Shown here: piece after piece, positions 24,586 through 32,659 of the stretch
Numbering within the stretch: the first letter of the stretch is position 1
Layout: each line of letters begins with the position of its first letter
DNA from: Sphingobium trunci
GTDB taxonomy: Bacteria; Pseudomonadota; Alphaproteobacteria; Sphingomonadales; Sphingomonadaceae
DNA length: 64,000 nt
Reading direction: 5' to 3'
Assembly (NCBI RefSeq): GCF_022664535.1
Contig: NZ_JAKUJY010000012.1
Span: 1 to 64,000 of the forward strand
Position numbers and translations under genes: made by a program
The notes under the pieces: generated by a model
Seen by the model: only the letters and a program-made list of their open reading frames with translations
What the model was told of the DNA's origin: nothing
Database searches by the model: none

Positions 24586-25269
24586 ATGTCAGCGCCCTTC
24601 AACGCGCGCCGGATCGCCGTCGTGGCGCCGCATCCGGATGACGAGATATTGGGCTGCGGCGGCACCATGGCCCGCGCGGCCGCAGCAGGCGCAGAAGTCC
24701 ATGTCATCATCGTCACGCGTGGTCAGCCGCCCCTGTTCGATGAAGAACTGGTCTGCCAGGTTCATGAAGAAAGTATAGGAGCCCATAATATTATTGGCGT
24801 AACCAGCACTCAGTTTCTTGATTTTCCCGCTGCCGGACTGGACCAGGTGAAACGCAGCGATCTCAACCATGCGCTGTCAGCCGCCCTGTCGCGGATCGAC
24901 CCCGATGTGCTTCTGATTCCCTTCATCGGCGACATCCACATGGACCATCAGATCGTGTTCAATGCCGCACTGGTCTATGCCCGGCCAAGGACAAGCCGCG
25001 GTCCCGCCTCCGTTCTGGCTTATGAGACCCTGTCGGAAACCAATTGGCTGGCGCCGGGCGTCACGCCCGCCTTCAGCCCCAACATGTTCGTCGACATCAG
25101 CGAGACGATCGAACGGAAGATCACGGCCTTCCAGGCCTTCCGCAGCCAGGTCAAACCCCATCCAGACGAGCGCTCGATCGAGGCCGTTCGTGCCCTGGCG
25201 ACGCTGAGGGGAGCAACTGCCTATCGCTGCGCTGCGGAAGCATTTGTTCTTATCCGGCAAATTAATTAA
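24586..25269 (+). CDS. PIG-L/LmbE-family deacetylase
   Basis: The 227-residue protein has the zinc-binding signature APHPDDEILGCGGTMA at residues 14-29. A second metal motif is DIHMDHQIVFNAAL, together giving the His-Asp-Asp...His set of LmbE-like N-acetylglucosaminyl deacetylases. It would remove an N-acetyl group from a sugar, either a nucleotide or lipid-linked precursor. It follows the formyltransferase by three bases and ends the plus-strand run. A middle patch (24770-24830) is notably AT-rich compared with its neighbours. Together with the formyltransferase it suggests an acetyl-for-formyl exchange or an independent free amine in the polymer. Confidence 0.85.
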   Translation: MSAPFNARRIAVVAPHPDDEILGCGGTMARAAAAGAEVHVIIVTRGQPPLFDEELVCQVHEESIGAHNIIGVTSTQFLDFPAAGLDQVKRSDLNHALSAALSRIDPDVLLIPFIGDIHMDHQIVFNAALVYARPRTSRGPASVLAYETLSETNWLAPGVTPAFSPNMFVDISETIERKITAFQAFRSQVKPHPDERSIEAVRALATLRGATAYRCAAEAFVLIRQIN

Positions 25270-25612
25270 CTTAGGTTATAACTCTACCGAATCATTTTTA
25301 TTTTCTGCGAACGAGCCTTTTCACTGGCTTAAGCGAATTCATATACTACCAAAGTGGTAACGATGTCTGCCGCGTCGCAACAACCACTAAAGCTTACGGA
25401 GAAAATTCGCCATCTTAACAAGTTGTTAACGGTTCATTGCGGTTACCCGAAATTTCTGTTGTGGACTCCGGGACTCTGACGGCACAAATATGCTACTCAT
25501 AAGTTATTGAAAAAAAAGAAAGGGTCGCACTACAGGCATTTAATTACTGGTCTTCTACACTCCGTTTGGGGCCTGCTTACGGAAGTAGAAGAGATCATGA
25601 GGGGACCACCCA
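25270..25612 (+). promoter_or_regulatory. AT-rich upstream region of LuxR-type regulator
   Basis: These 343 bases hold no supported gene and are much richer in A and T than the rest of the window. They contain two perfect dyads, TACCA-AAG-TGGTA at 25347-25359 and TTAACAA-G-TTGTTAA at 25415-25429. The regulator's start is preceded by GAGGGGACC. The region likely carries the main promoter for the regulator and the downstream flippase, with the dyads as operator candidates. Confidence 0.5.
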
Positions 25613-26356
25613 ATGTCATATCCAGTCAATGTGCGTCTGTTGTGCGGTAATGCAATCGTCCGAGAGGGGTTGAGCCGTATTCTGACGGAGCGGGATTTCC
25701 GCGTGACTCAATATTCCAATATTGCAGCAATAGTTCAGCAAGATGAAGTGCCCGAAGATAATGGGCCGTCCCTTCTTCTGATCGACGATGGAACCGAAGC
25801 GATGGACGTCGAGACGCTGTCGCTTCTGCAAAAGCGCTTTCCCTGCTCCTATCTGGTTCTCCTGTCCGACCGGTTCGATTTCCAGATCATGCTGAAGGCG
25901 TTCCGGATCGGTGCGCTCGCCTATATCGTCAAGGAAATCTCCTGTGACCGCTTGGTCGCGACGTTGCGGCTGGTGGCCATGGGTGAACGCGTCCTCCCGC
26001 CGCAACTGGCCGATGAGCTGCAATCGCGCCCGAGCCTGACCGATGCGCTGGAGGTCGAACGGCCGGTGGATGCTGCCTGCCTGTCGGATCGCGAGCTGGA
26101 GATCCTTCGCTGGCTGATCATGGGATGCCCGAACAAGGTCATCTCCAAGCGCATGGATATCAGTGAAGCCACGGTGAAGGTGCATGTGAAGGCCGTGCTG
26201 CGCAAGCTGCGCGTCAAGAACCGGACGCAGGCGGCGATCTGGGCGGCCAATCACGGGATGCGCGGCCGCGTGACCGAAGTCGAACCGGAGCTGCCCGTCA
26301 GCATCCCGCACCCCGCGCAACTGCCGGCCATGGAAATGGTCGCACTCCGCGTCTGA
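25613..26356 (+). CDS. LuxR-type regulator with degenerate receiver domain
   Basis: This is a 247-residue two-domain protein. The N-terminal half has the receiver fold, but the acidic pair is missing (VRLLCGNAIVREGLSRIL) and the phospho-acceptor strand reads SLLLIDDGTEAMD without the usual context. The C-terminal half is a NarL/LuxR HTH: LSDRELEILRWLIMGCPNKVISKRM, then DISEATVKVHVKAVLRKLRV. It probably controls polysaccharide genes without classical phosphorylation. It sits at the centre of the locus, after a long AT-rich promoter region and before the flippase. A second regulator of the same design lies 1.5 kb away on the other strand. No sensor kinase gene is near. Confidence 0.85.
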   Translation: MSYPVNVRLLCGNAIVREGLSRILTERDFRVTQYSNIAAIVQQDEVPEDNGPSLLLIDDGTEAMDVETLSLLQKRFPCSYLVLLSDRFDFQIMLKAFRIGALAYIVKEISCDRLVATLRLVAMGERVLPPQLADELQSRPSLTDALEVERPVDAACLSDRELEILRWLIMGCPNKVISKRMDISEATVKVHVKAVLRKLRVKNRTQAAIWAANHGMRGRVTEVEPELPVSIPHPAQLPAMEMVALRV

Positions 26357-26459
26357 TCCCCGACCGCCCGACAACGCTTTCAGCCTGGCTCGAACGGCTG
26401 ACCGCCTGCGGACGCGCGACAAGCAAAAGAGGGATCATCATGTCAGATGGAACAGGGAC

Positions 26460-27821
26460 GTGCTGACCGCACGCGCCGCCCAGATGTTGCGCAGCCGGTT
26501 CGGCGCTTTCCTGATCAAGGGAACGCGCGGTCGGCTGGTCGCGGTGGGACACCTGCTTTCGGGCAATTTCCTGAACGCGCTGATCATGCTGGTCAGCGTG
26601 GCGATGGCCGCCCGATCCCTGGGACCAGCCACCTATGGCGTCATGGTGCTGGTCCTTTCCTATAATCGCGTGGTCGAGCGGATTTTGCGCTTCGAATCCT
26701 GGCAGCCCCTGATCCGGTTCGCCGTCCAGGAAGAGGCGCAAGGTTCGCCGCGACGCCTGCAACGGCTCTATTGCTACGGCCTGATGCTGGATATGGGTGC
26801 CGCCGCGCTGGCGGCCTTCAGCGCCATCGGGCTGGCCCTGTTGTTCGGGCCACTCTTCGGCCTGAAACCCCTGCATGTGGAACTGGTGGCGATCTATTCG
26901 GTCGCGACGCTGTTCAATATTGCCGGTGTGCCTACCGCGGCCTTGCGGCTGTCGGGCCAGTTCAAGATGCTGGCCTATGCGCAGGTTGCGGGCAATGTGC
27001 TGCGCATCCTGCTCGCCTTCATCTGCATGGTGAACCATGCGGGGGTGATCGGCTTCATGGTCGCCTGGACGGTGTCGCAGGCGCTGGGGTCGGTGGCGGT
27101 CTTCTGGGTCGGCTTCCGGGCGCTCAGGCAAATGGGGATACCCAATCCGCTGCGTGCCCGGCTTCGGGGACTTGTCCGCGACTTTCCCGGCTTTTTCGGC
27201 TTCGCCTGTTCGACCAACCTGTCGTTGACGCTGCGCGTCATCACCACCGAAGCGGATTCGCTGTTCGTGGGGGCAGTGGCCGGAAGCTCGGCCGCTGCGG
27301 TCTATTATCTCGCCAAGCGGATCGCCAAGGTGGCGGCCCAGGTCGGTGCACAGGTGCAGGCCGTGGTCTATCCCGATGTCGCGCGGATGTGGGCCAACGG
27401 CAATATCCGCAACTTCCGAGCGGCGACGCTGCAGGTGCAGATGGCCCTGGCGGCGGTCGGTTTCGCCATGCTGGCGGGCGCCTGGCTGTTCGGGCCGCTG
27501 CTGATCCGGGTGGGGCCGGGCGAGGCCTATGCACAAACCTATGTCCTGCTGCTGACGCAGCTGGTGGCGGTGATGCTGATGCTGCACGCCGCGCCGTCCC
27601 GATCGGCGATGCTGGCGATGAACCAGAGCTGGAAGGTGCTGGCGATCTCCGGATTCGGCACGGCGCTGTTCGTGGCGGTCGCGGCCTATGCCGTGCCGCG
27701 CTACGGCCCGATCGGCGGCAATATGGCGCATGTCCTGCTGGGCGTGGTGACGGCCGGGCTGCTGGACGTAAGCTGGCTTCGCCGGGCACGCATCAGGCCG
27801 GTAGCAGCCGGCGCCCACTGA
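26460..27821 (+). CDS. Oligosaccharide flippase (Wzx-type, MOP superfamily)
   Basis: This is a 453-residue polytopic membrane protein with about 12 helices, for example LLSGNFLNALIMLVSVAMAAR, LAAFSAIGLALLFGPLFG and MALAAVGFAMLAGAWLFGPLL. It has the MOP-family start (RSRFGAFLIKGTRGRLVAVGHLLSGN) and inter-helix loops rich in Arg. It would move undecaprenyl-linked repeat units across the inner membrane to the periplasmic polymerase. The GTG at 26460 is used; ATG 26484 is an alternative. An 8-codon ORF starting at ATG 26439, with GAGGG upstream, overlaps the GTG start and might couple translation. It converges with the second LuxR-type gene at a strong hairpin. Confidence 0.88.
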   Translation: MLTARAAQMLRSRFGAFLIKGTRGRLVAVGHLLSGNFLNALIMLVSVAMAARSLGPATYGVMVLVLSYNRVVERILRFESWQPLIRFAVQEEAQGSPRRLQRLYCYGLMLDMGAAALAAFSAIGLALLFGPLFGLKPLHVELVAIYSVATLFNIAGVPTAALRLSGQFKMLAYAQVAGNVLRILLAFICMVNHAGVIGFMVAWTVSQALGSVAVFWVGFRALRQMGIPNPLRARLRGLVRDFPGFFGFACSTNLSLTLRVITTEADSLFVGAVAGSSAAAVYYLAKRIAKVAAQVGAQVQAVVYPDVARMWANGNIRNFRAATLQVQMALAAVGFAMLAGAWLFGPLLIRVGPGEAYAQTYVLLLTQLVAVMLMLHAAPSRSAMLAMNQSWKVLAISGFGTALFVAVAAYAVPRYGPIGGNMAHVLLGVVTAGLLDVSWLRRARIRPVAAGAH

Positions 27822-27849
27822 TCCTCTCCACCACGCATTCATGGGGAAA

Positions 27850-27877
27850 GGGTCTTCGGCTTCCGTGCCGAAGACCC
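27850..27877. terminator. Bidirectional terminator hairpin
   Basis: GGGTCTTCGGC and GCCGAAGACCC form a perfect 11-pair stem around a six-base loop. It lies in the 63-base gap between the convergent flippase and regulator genes. T-runs on both sides are short, so termination may be moderate. Position and stem strength support the call. Confidence 0.75.
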
Positions 27878-27884
27878 CCTTGGT

Positions 27885-28622
27885 TCAATCGTCGACGTCT
27901 CCGCCTTTCAGCAGATGCGCGACGATCTGGGTACGATTGGCGGCGCCATTGACCGCCATGATCGCGCGCACATGGACCTTGACGGTGCTCTCGCTGATGT
28001 CGAGGCGCTGGGCGATATCCTTGTTGGAGGCACCCTGCGCCAGCAGCCGCAGCACGTCGCGCTGCCGCTTGGTGAGCAGTTTGAACTTGTCGACCGCCAG
28101 GGCGATCCGTTCATCAGTGCCCTCCGGCCGGGTGGAACCGAACCGCGCCTGCATCGCCGACGCGAAGGCGGCCGGGTAGACGGCCAGACCGTCCTTCAAC
28201 AGCAGCAATGCGCGCTGCATCGTCTCGACGCTGGTGCTCGATCGCAACAGCCCCTGCGCACCAGCCATGACCGCCGCCGTCATCAGCGCTTCATTGCCAT
28301 GGTCCGCGATCACGAGAATCGGGACATGCGGCCAGACCCGACCTGCCTCGCCGATCTGAAGCGGAAGGGCCGTGCTCTCCGCATCGGAATCGCCCGTCTG
28401 GAACAGGATGATGTCGGGCGCCTGAACGCCATCCGATGGATCCAGGCCGGTCTGCGGCAGGATTCGGCTGTCCGGGGTATCGAGCGCGACCGCGATGCAG
28501 GCCCGCCGCAGCGGACTGCCATCGATGATCAGCAAGCTCAGACGGGCATCCTTTTCCACCATCAGGCTTTCGAAACAAGTGGGATGCGCGGCACTTTGAC
28601 GTGGGGGTGGCAGCGTGCTCAC
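27885..28622 (-). CDS. Second LuxR-type regulator with degenerate receiver domain
   Basis: This 245-residue protein uses a GTG at 28622 that overlaps the stop of the Wzc-like gene (GTGA). An ATG at 28562 would give a shorter form starting MVEKDARLS. The receiver-like domain (LSLLIIDGSPLRRACIAVAL) lacks a normal acidic pair, and the phosphorylation strand reads PDIILFQTGDSD, with no Asp at the expected site. The C-terminal HTH is LTKRQRDVLRLLAQGASNKDIAQRL followed by DISESTVKVHVRAIM. It is a paralogue-like partner of the regulator at 25613. Translational coupling to wzc means it is produced with the polymer export machinery. Confidence 0.82.
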   Translation of the reverse strand: MSTLPPPRQSAAHPTCFESLMVEKDARLSLLIIDGSPLRRACIAVALDTPDSRILPQTGLDPSDGVQAPDIILFQTGDSDAESTALPLQIGEAGRVWPHVPILVIADHGNEALMTAAVMAGAQGLLRSSTSVETMQRALLLLKDGLAVYPAAFASAMQARFGSTRPEGTDERIALAVDKFKLLTKRQRDVLRLLAQGASNKDIAQRLDISESTVKVHVRAIMAVNGAANRTQIVAHLLKGGDVDD

Positions 28623-30904
28623 GCGGCCTTGCGCGTGAAGACGTGGCGCACCCGCCTCAACCAGCCCTGCTGAACGGGGAAACTGTCGGAATAATAGGCG
28701 GCCGATCCCATGTAGAACTGGACCGCGTCGCCATAGCCGCGCCGGGCATGATCTTCATAATCGACCTGGTTGAATACCGCGCCCACTACCTGGTTGTTGA
28801 CCATCTGGAGCGAGGCGCGGAGCTGTTCGACCGTGGTATGGCCCCAACGCACGACCATGACGGTCGAATCCGCCAGGCTGGACAGCGTTCGCGCGTCGCG
28901 CACGGCAAGGATGGCGGGGGCATTGATGACGACCAGGTCGAAGCGATCGCGCAGATCATCGAGCAGCCGTCCGACCTGCCAGCCCTGCACCACGGCGGCG
29001 GGGTTGCGAATCTGTTCGCGCGTGCTGAGCACCACCGGCATCAGCGCCGTGGGGGCCGCTCCTTCGGCCGCATCATGCTCCAGATGCGGTTCGATCTGGG
29101 GAATGAGCCTGCGGCTTTCCTCCGCATGGGTCAGCACCTCGATCAGGTCGGGCGTGTTGGAACTGTCCTGGATCGAACGCAGGATGCTGGGGCCGGGACG
29201 CCGCAGGTCAAGGTCGACGACGATCGCGCGCCGCCCCATGGAGGCGGCAGCGGCGGCCAGCGTCAGCGCCACGCTGGACTTGCCGTCGCCGGGCAGGGGC
29301 GACGTCACCAGAACGCGCTGGCTGCCTCCGTCAAGGGCACCGTCATGCGGTAATTCGCCGATTTCGCTCGCCAGGTTGCGCGCGACCTCGGTGAACAGCG
29401 ATTGCGGCTGGGTGATGACCGGATTTTCCTCGATGGTGGCGCCGATCGAATCCTCCAGCCTGGGCAACATCGCCAGCGTCCGCAGGCCGAAGAGGCGGCG
29501 TAGCTGCTCCCCGCTGCGCAGGCGATTGTCGAACATCTCGATGCCCAGCACGATCAGGAAAGCGAGCACCGACGAACCGACGAAGGCCGCCAGCGCCATT
29601 TTCTTGGGCGCGGGCGCGACCGGATAGAGCGGCACGGCGGCGGCCGACACCATGGTCGAGTTGACGCCCGTGGTCTGGAGTTCGGACTGCACCGTCTGGG
29701 CACGCCCGGCCGTGGTCAGATAGGCCTGCCGCGCCACTTCCGCCCGCCGTTCAAGGATCGACAGATCGACCAGATTGGCATTGTTGCGGAAGGCCGCGCC
29801 GCTCATCGCATTGAGCCTTGCCTGAAGCTGGCCCGCGCGCGCGGACGCGGCGCTGGCCTCCGCCAGGGCCATGGCCCGTTCGCGCCCGGCATCCGTGTCA
29901 TTCTTCGTCTGCTGCGTGTTGATGACCGCTGCCCGTTCCTGGACCAGCGCGTTGCCGACCTGCGCGATCTGGGCCGAAAGCGCCTGCATCTGGGGATGGT
30001 TGGCGCCCATCTGCACCGAGATTTCGGAGCGTTGGCGGACCAGGTCGTCATATTGCTTCTGGAGATTGTCGAGCGCAGGCGAGGTCGCACCGGCGACGGT
30101 GCGCATGGCAGCGGCGCGGCCGACCCCGGCGGCCTGCGCCTGCATCGCGCTGCTAATCGCGGCGGTCGAGGCGGCCTCCACCGCGATGCGGTTCATCTGC
30201 TGATAATCCTCCGCGCTGCCCGCCCCCATCGGCATCAGATGGTCGCGGCGAAAATCGGCGACGGCCCGCTCGGCCACCTCCACTTCATAAGCCAGGCGGC
30301 CGGTTTCCTTGTCCAGCGCGGTGCTGAGACCATCGCGCCAGTTCTGCCGCCGCTGCGACCGCAGCTTTTGCAGGCTGTCGACGAAACGATTGGCGACGCG
30401 CGCGGACAGTTCCGCCTTGCGCGACTGGACGGTGATATCGATGAAGTCGGAGTCGGTGGAACTGACCACGCGGGTATTCTTGGTCAGTTGCACAGCCGCC
30501 TGCTGCACCGTCATCGGGACATTATGGGTGAAGGTCGGGTTGCGGTTCAGATCAAGGTCGCGCACCACCTGTTCCGCCAGCGCCTGCGAACGGTACATGC
30601 GCGCCTCGTTGGCGACGCGCTGCTGGTTGCGGGTGGCATCGGCCTGGTTCGAACCGGTGGAATCGTTGAGTTCCACCTGAACGGTCGCGGTCGCCTCGTA
30701 ACGGTTAGGCAGTTGCAACTGAACGGCCAGCACCACGACCACGCAGGCGATGACGATCGTCGCCACCAGCTTGATATGCCGGCACAACAGAAACCAGATC
30801 TGGCGGGCCGTCATCTGTTGCAGTTCGAAGGACAGGTCCTGCTGCTTTTCCCCGCCGCCCGGCCGAACCGCGCCGTCGATCAGTGTCAGCTGTGCAGACG
30901 CCAT
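28619..30904 (-). CDS. Polysaccharide co-polymerase/BY-kinase (Wzc-like)
   Basis: The 761-residue protein has the Wzz domain with two membrane helices (LVATIVIACVVVVLAVQL near residue 45 and AAFVGSSVLAFLIVLGIEMF near 445). A long periplasmic coiled-coil lies between them. The C-terminal BY-kinase domain has Walker A SPLPGDGKSSVA and Walker A' VVDLDLRRPG. It ends in a tyrosine-rich tail (YGDAVQFYMGSAAYYSD). The Walker B strand reads FDLVVINAPAIL, with Asn661 where the kinase normally has Asp. It sets chain length and couples Wzy to the export channel. The start has GGGAGA upstream. It follows wzy by 134 bases on the same strand. Confidence 0.92.
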   Translation of the reverse strand: MASAQLTLIDGAVRPGGGEKQQDLSFELQQMTARQIWFLLCRHIKLVATIVIACVVVVLAVQLQLPNRYEATATVQVELNDSTGSNQADATRNQQRVANEARMYRSQALAEQVVRDLDLNRNPTFTHNVPMTVQQAAVQLTKNTRVVSSTDSDFIDITVQSRKAELSARVANRFVDSLQKLRSQRRQNWRDGLSTALDKETGRLAYEVEVAERAVADFRRDHLMPMGAGSAEDYQQMNRIAVEAASTAAISSAMQAQAAGVGRAAAMRTVAGATSPALDNLQKQYDDLVRQRSEISVQMGANHPQMQALSAQIAQVGNALVQERAAVINTQQTKNDTDAGRERAMALAEASAASARAGQLQARLNAMSGAAFRNNANLVDLSILERRAEVARQAYLTTAGRAQTVQSELQTTGVNSTMVSAAAVPLYPVAPAPKKMALAAFVGSSVLAFLIVLGIEMFDNRLRSGEQLRRLFGLRTLAMLPRLEDSIGATIEENPVITQPQSLFTEVARNLASEIGELPHDGALDGGSQRVLVTSPLPGDGKSSVALTLAAAAASMGRRAIVVDLDLRRPGPSILRSIQDSSNTPDLIEVLTHAEESRRLIPQIEPHLEHDAAEGAAPTALMPVVLSTREQIRNPAAVVQGWQVGRLLDDLRDRFDLVVINAPAILAVRDARTLSSLADSTVMVVRWGHTTVEQLRASLQMVNNQVVGAVFNQVDYEDHARRGYGDAVQFYMGSAAYYSDSFPVQQGWLRRVRHVFTRKAA

Positions 30905-31038
30905 GATAGTCTCCCGTCGGATCGCAGGGGCGTGTGAACAGGGCCTGGCAGGAGGCCCTTCCCCAAATCATTCCAAATATTGATGTCTGCGCCGCGCCAG
31001 AGCAAAAGCGCATCGGGACGGCGGGCTGCGCATAGGTG

Positions 31039-32406
31039 CTAACCCTTCGGATGCATAAGCGGGGAAGGCGGCGAAGGCTGCAGCGGGCCTGCCGGACGGG
31101 CGTAGATCAGCCGGGCGCCCTCTGCCTTCCCGTTCCGCCGCGGCCCATAGAGGGTGGCCAGCGCCACCATGACCGGCATCACCCACATGCGCGAATACAT
31201 GTGCGGATAGGACATGGTGTAGATCAGGAAGACCAACAGCACCGCCCCCGCCATCGCACCCCGATCGCGATGGAGGCGCAGTCCGCTCACCGCCAGCAGG
31301 CAGAGCAGCACAAGCAGGATCATCAGCCCGCAAAAGGCGACCGACCCGCCCTCGTTCCAGATCAGCAGATAGAGATTGTGGACCGGATTGTCGTAGGCGC
31401 TGATTTCCCGATAGCGGTCGACGCCCATGCCGATCAGCATATTGTCCTCGGCAAAGCCCCAGGCTTCCTCGATCAGCTGGGCACGGTTGATGAAGGTGCC
31501 CGCCTGATTGAGGTCGCCGCTTTCCACCGCATTGCCGACCCGTTCCTGAAACGCCTTGGGCAGGGGCGCGCCGGAGGCGAAGAACAGGCTGGCGGCGACG
31601 GCAGCGGCCAGACCCAGGCGAAAGATATAGCGCATGCCCATCAGCAGCATCGCGGTGAAGATGGCGAGCAGCGAGGCGGAAAATCCGGTGAAGGACGCGC
31701 TCAGCATCAGCCCCCAGAGCAGCAGGATCAGGCAGCAAAGCCCGGCCAGGCCGGACAGCATGTGCTGGCGCACCGAAAACAGCAGCATCGGCAGGGAAAA
31801 GGCGACCACCGCGCCATTGGGATTGGGTTGCCCCGCCATCGCCCCCAGCCGGTCGTTGCCGGTGATAAAGCCGTCGCCCAGCCAGTGGACCGTGTCATGG
31901 AAGGTGAGGAAGAAGGTCGCGATGATGCCGATGGTTTCCGACAGGGCGGTTCCCAGCACGAAGACCAGCGGCGCGATGCGCGTGATCCTTTCGCCCTGCT
32001 GCATCAGCAGCACCGGAATGAAGAGGAAGGCCACCGTATATTGCAGGGCGATGTTCACCCAGCGCAGCGGATCGCCATTGACCACCGATCCCACGAACAG
32101 GCCGCCCAGCATCATCACCAGGCCCGTCAGCCAGAAGGGAGTGAGCGACCGGAAGGGGGTGGCGCTCAAATGGCCGCGCGCGCCCGATATGGCGAAGCTG
32201 AGGAGAAAGAAGACGTCGGAGAAGGTGAGATTGATCTGGCCGACGCGCAGCAGGCTCCATCCCGACAGGAAGATCGCGGCGAGCAGGCAGTAGCGGGCGA
32301 TCCGGTCCCAGACATGCTCCTGTCCCCGCGCCGCTCCGGCAGGGCTCGCGCTCGCGCGATGAACCGCCGGACCGGTAAACGGAGCAGGGCTGGTCATGGC
32401 GGTCAC
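31039..32406 (-). CDS. O-antigen ligase/polymerase-type membrane protein (Wzy)
   Basis: This is a 455-residue protein with about 11 membrane helices and the large periplasmic loop typical of Wzy/WaaL proteins (ALPKAFQERVGNAVESGDLNQAGTFINRAQLIEEAWG, then GMGVDRYREISAYDNPVHNLYLLIWNEGG). The loop includes Arg and His residues expected to bind the lipid-linked unit. The GTG at 32406 is chosen for its upstream GGAGGGGAA; ATG 32397 and a longer reading to 32517 are alternatives. It polymerises repeat units flipped by the Wzx protein and is transcribed with wzc. It diverges from the third sulfotransferase gene. A ligase function cannot be excluded, but no other polymerase is in the locus. Confidence 0.85.
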   Translation of the reverse strand: MTAMTSPAPFTGPAVHRASASPAGAARGQEHVWDRIARYCLLAAIFLSGWSLLRVGQINLTFSDVFFLLSFAISGARGHLSATPFRSLTPFWLTGLVMMLGGLFVGSVVNGDPLRWVNIALQYTVAFLFIPVLLMQQGERITRIAPLVFVLGTALSETIGIIATFFLTFHDTVHWLGDGFITGNDRLGAMAGQPNPNGAVVAFSLPMLLFSVRQHMLSGLAGLCCLILLLWGLMLSASFTGFSASLLAIFTAMLLMGMRYIFRLGLAAAVAASLFFASGAPLPKAFQERVGNAVESGDLNQAGTFINRAQLIEEAWGFAEDNMLIGMGVDRYREISAYDNPVHNLYLLIWNEGGSVAFCGLMILLVLLCLLAVSGLRLHRDRGAMAGAVLLVFLIYTMSYPHMYSRMWVMPVMVALATLYGPRRNGKAEGARLIYARPAGPLQPSPPSPLMHPKG

Positions 32407-32659
32407 GATCGGCTTCCCCTCCGCTGGGCCAGTGGGCAGGGCTGATGGGCTGGAGCGGCACATTGCCCCTCCCTCCCACCCCGGCGCAAAGGACATTCGG
32501 GACAGGCGGCGGGGCATAAAGGGCAGCCGGACCTATCCGAATTTGCCGGGATATCAGCCGTGTGATCCGTTGATCGGCCATCTGTCCGACGGGATAAATG
32601 CCTGCACCGGCGCGCCGCCGGAAGACGGCAGGGGCGCCCTCCGCGAAAAGGACGATTCG

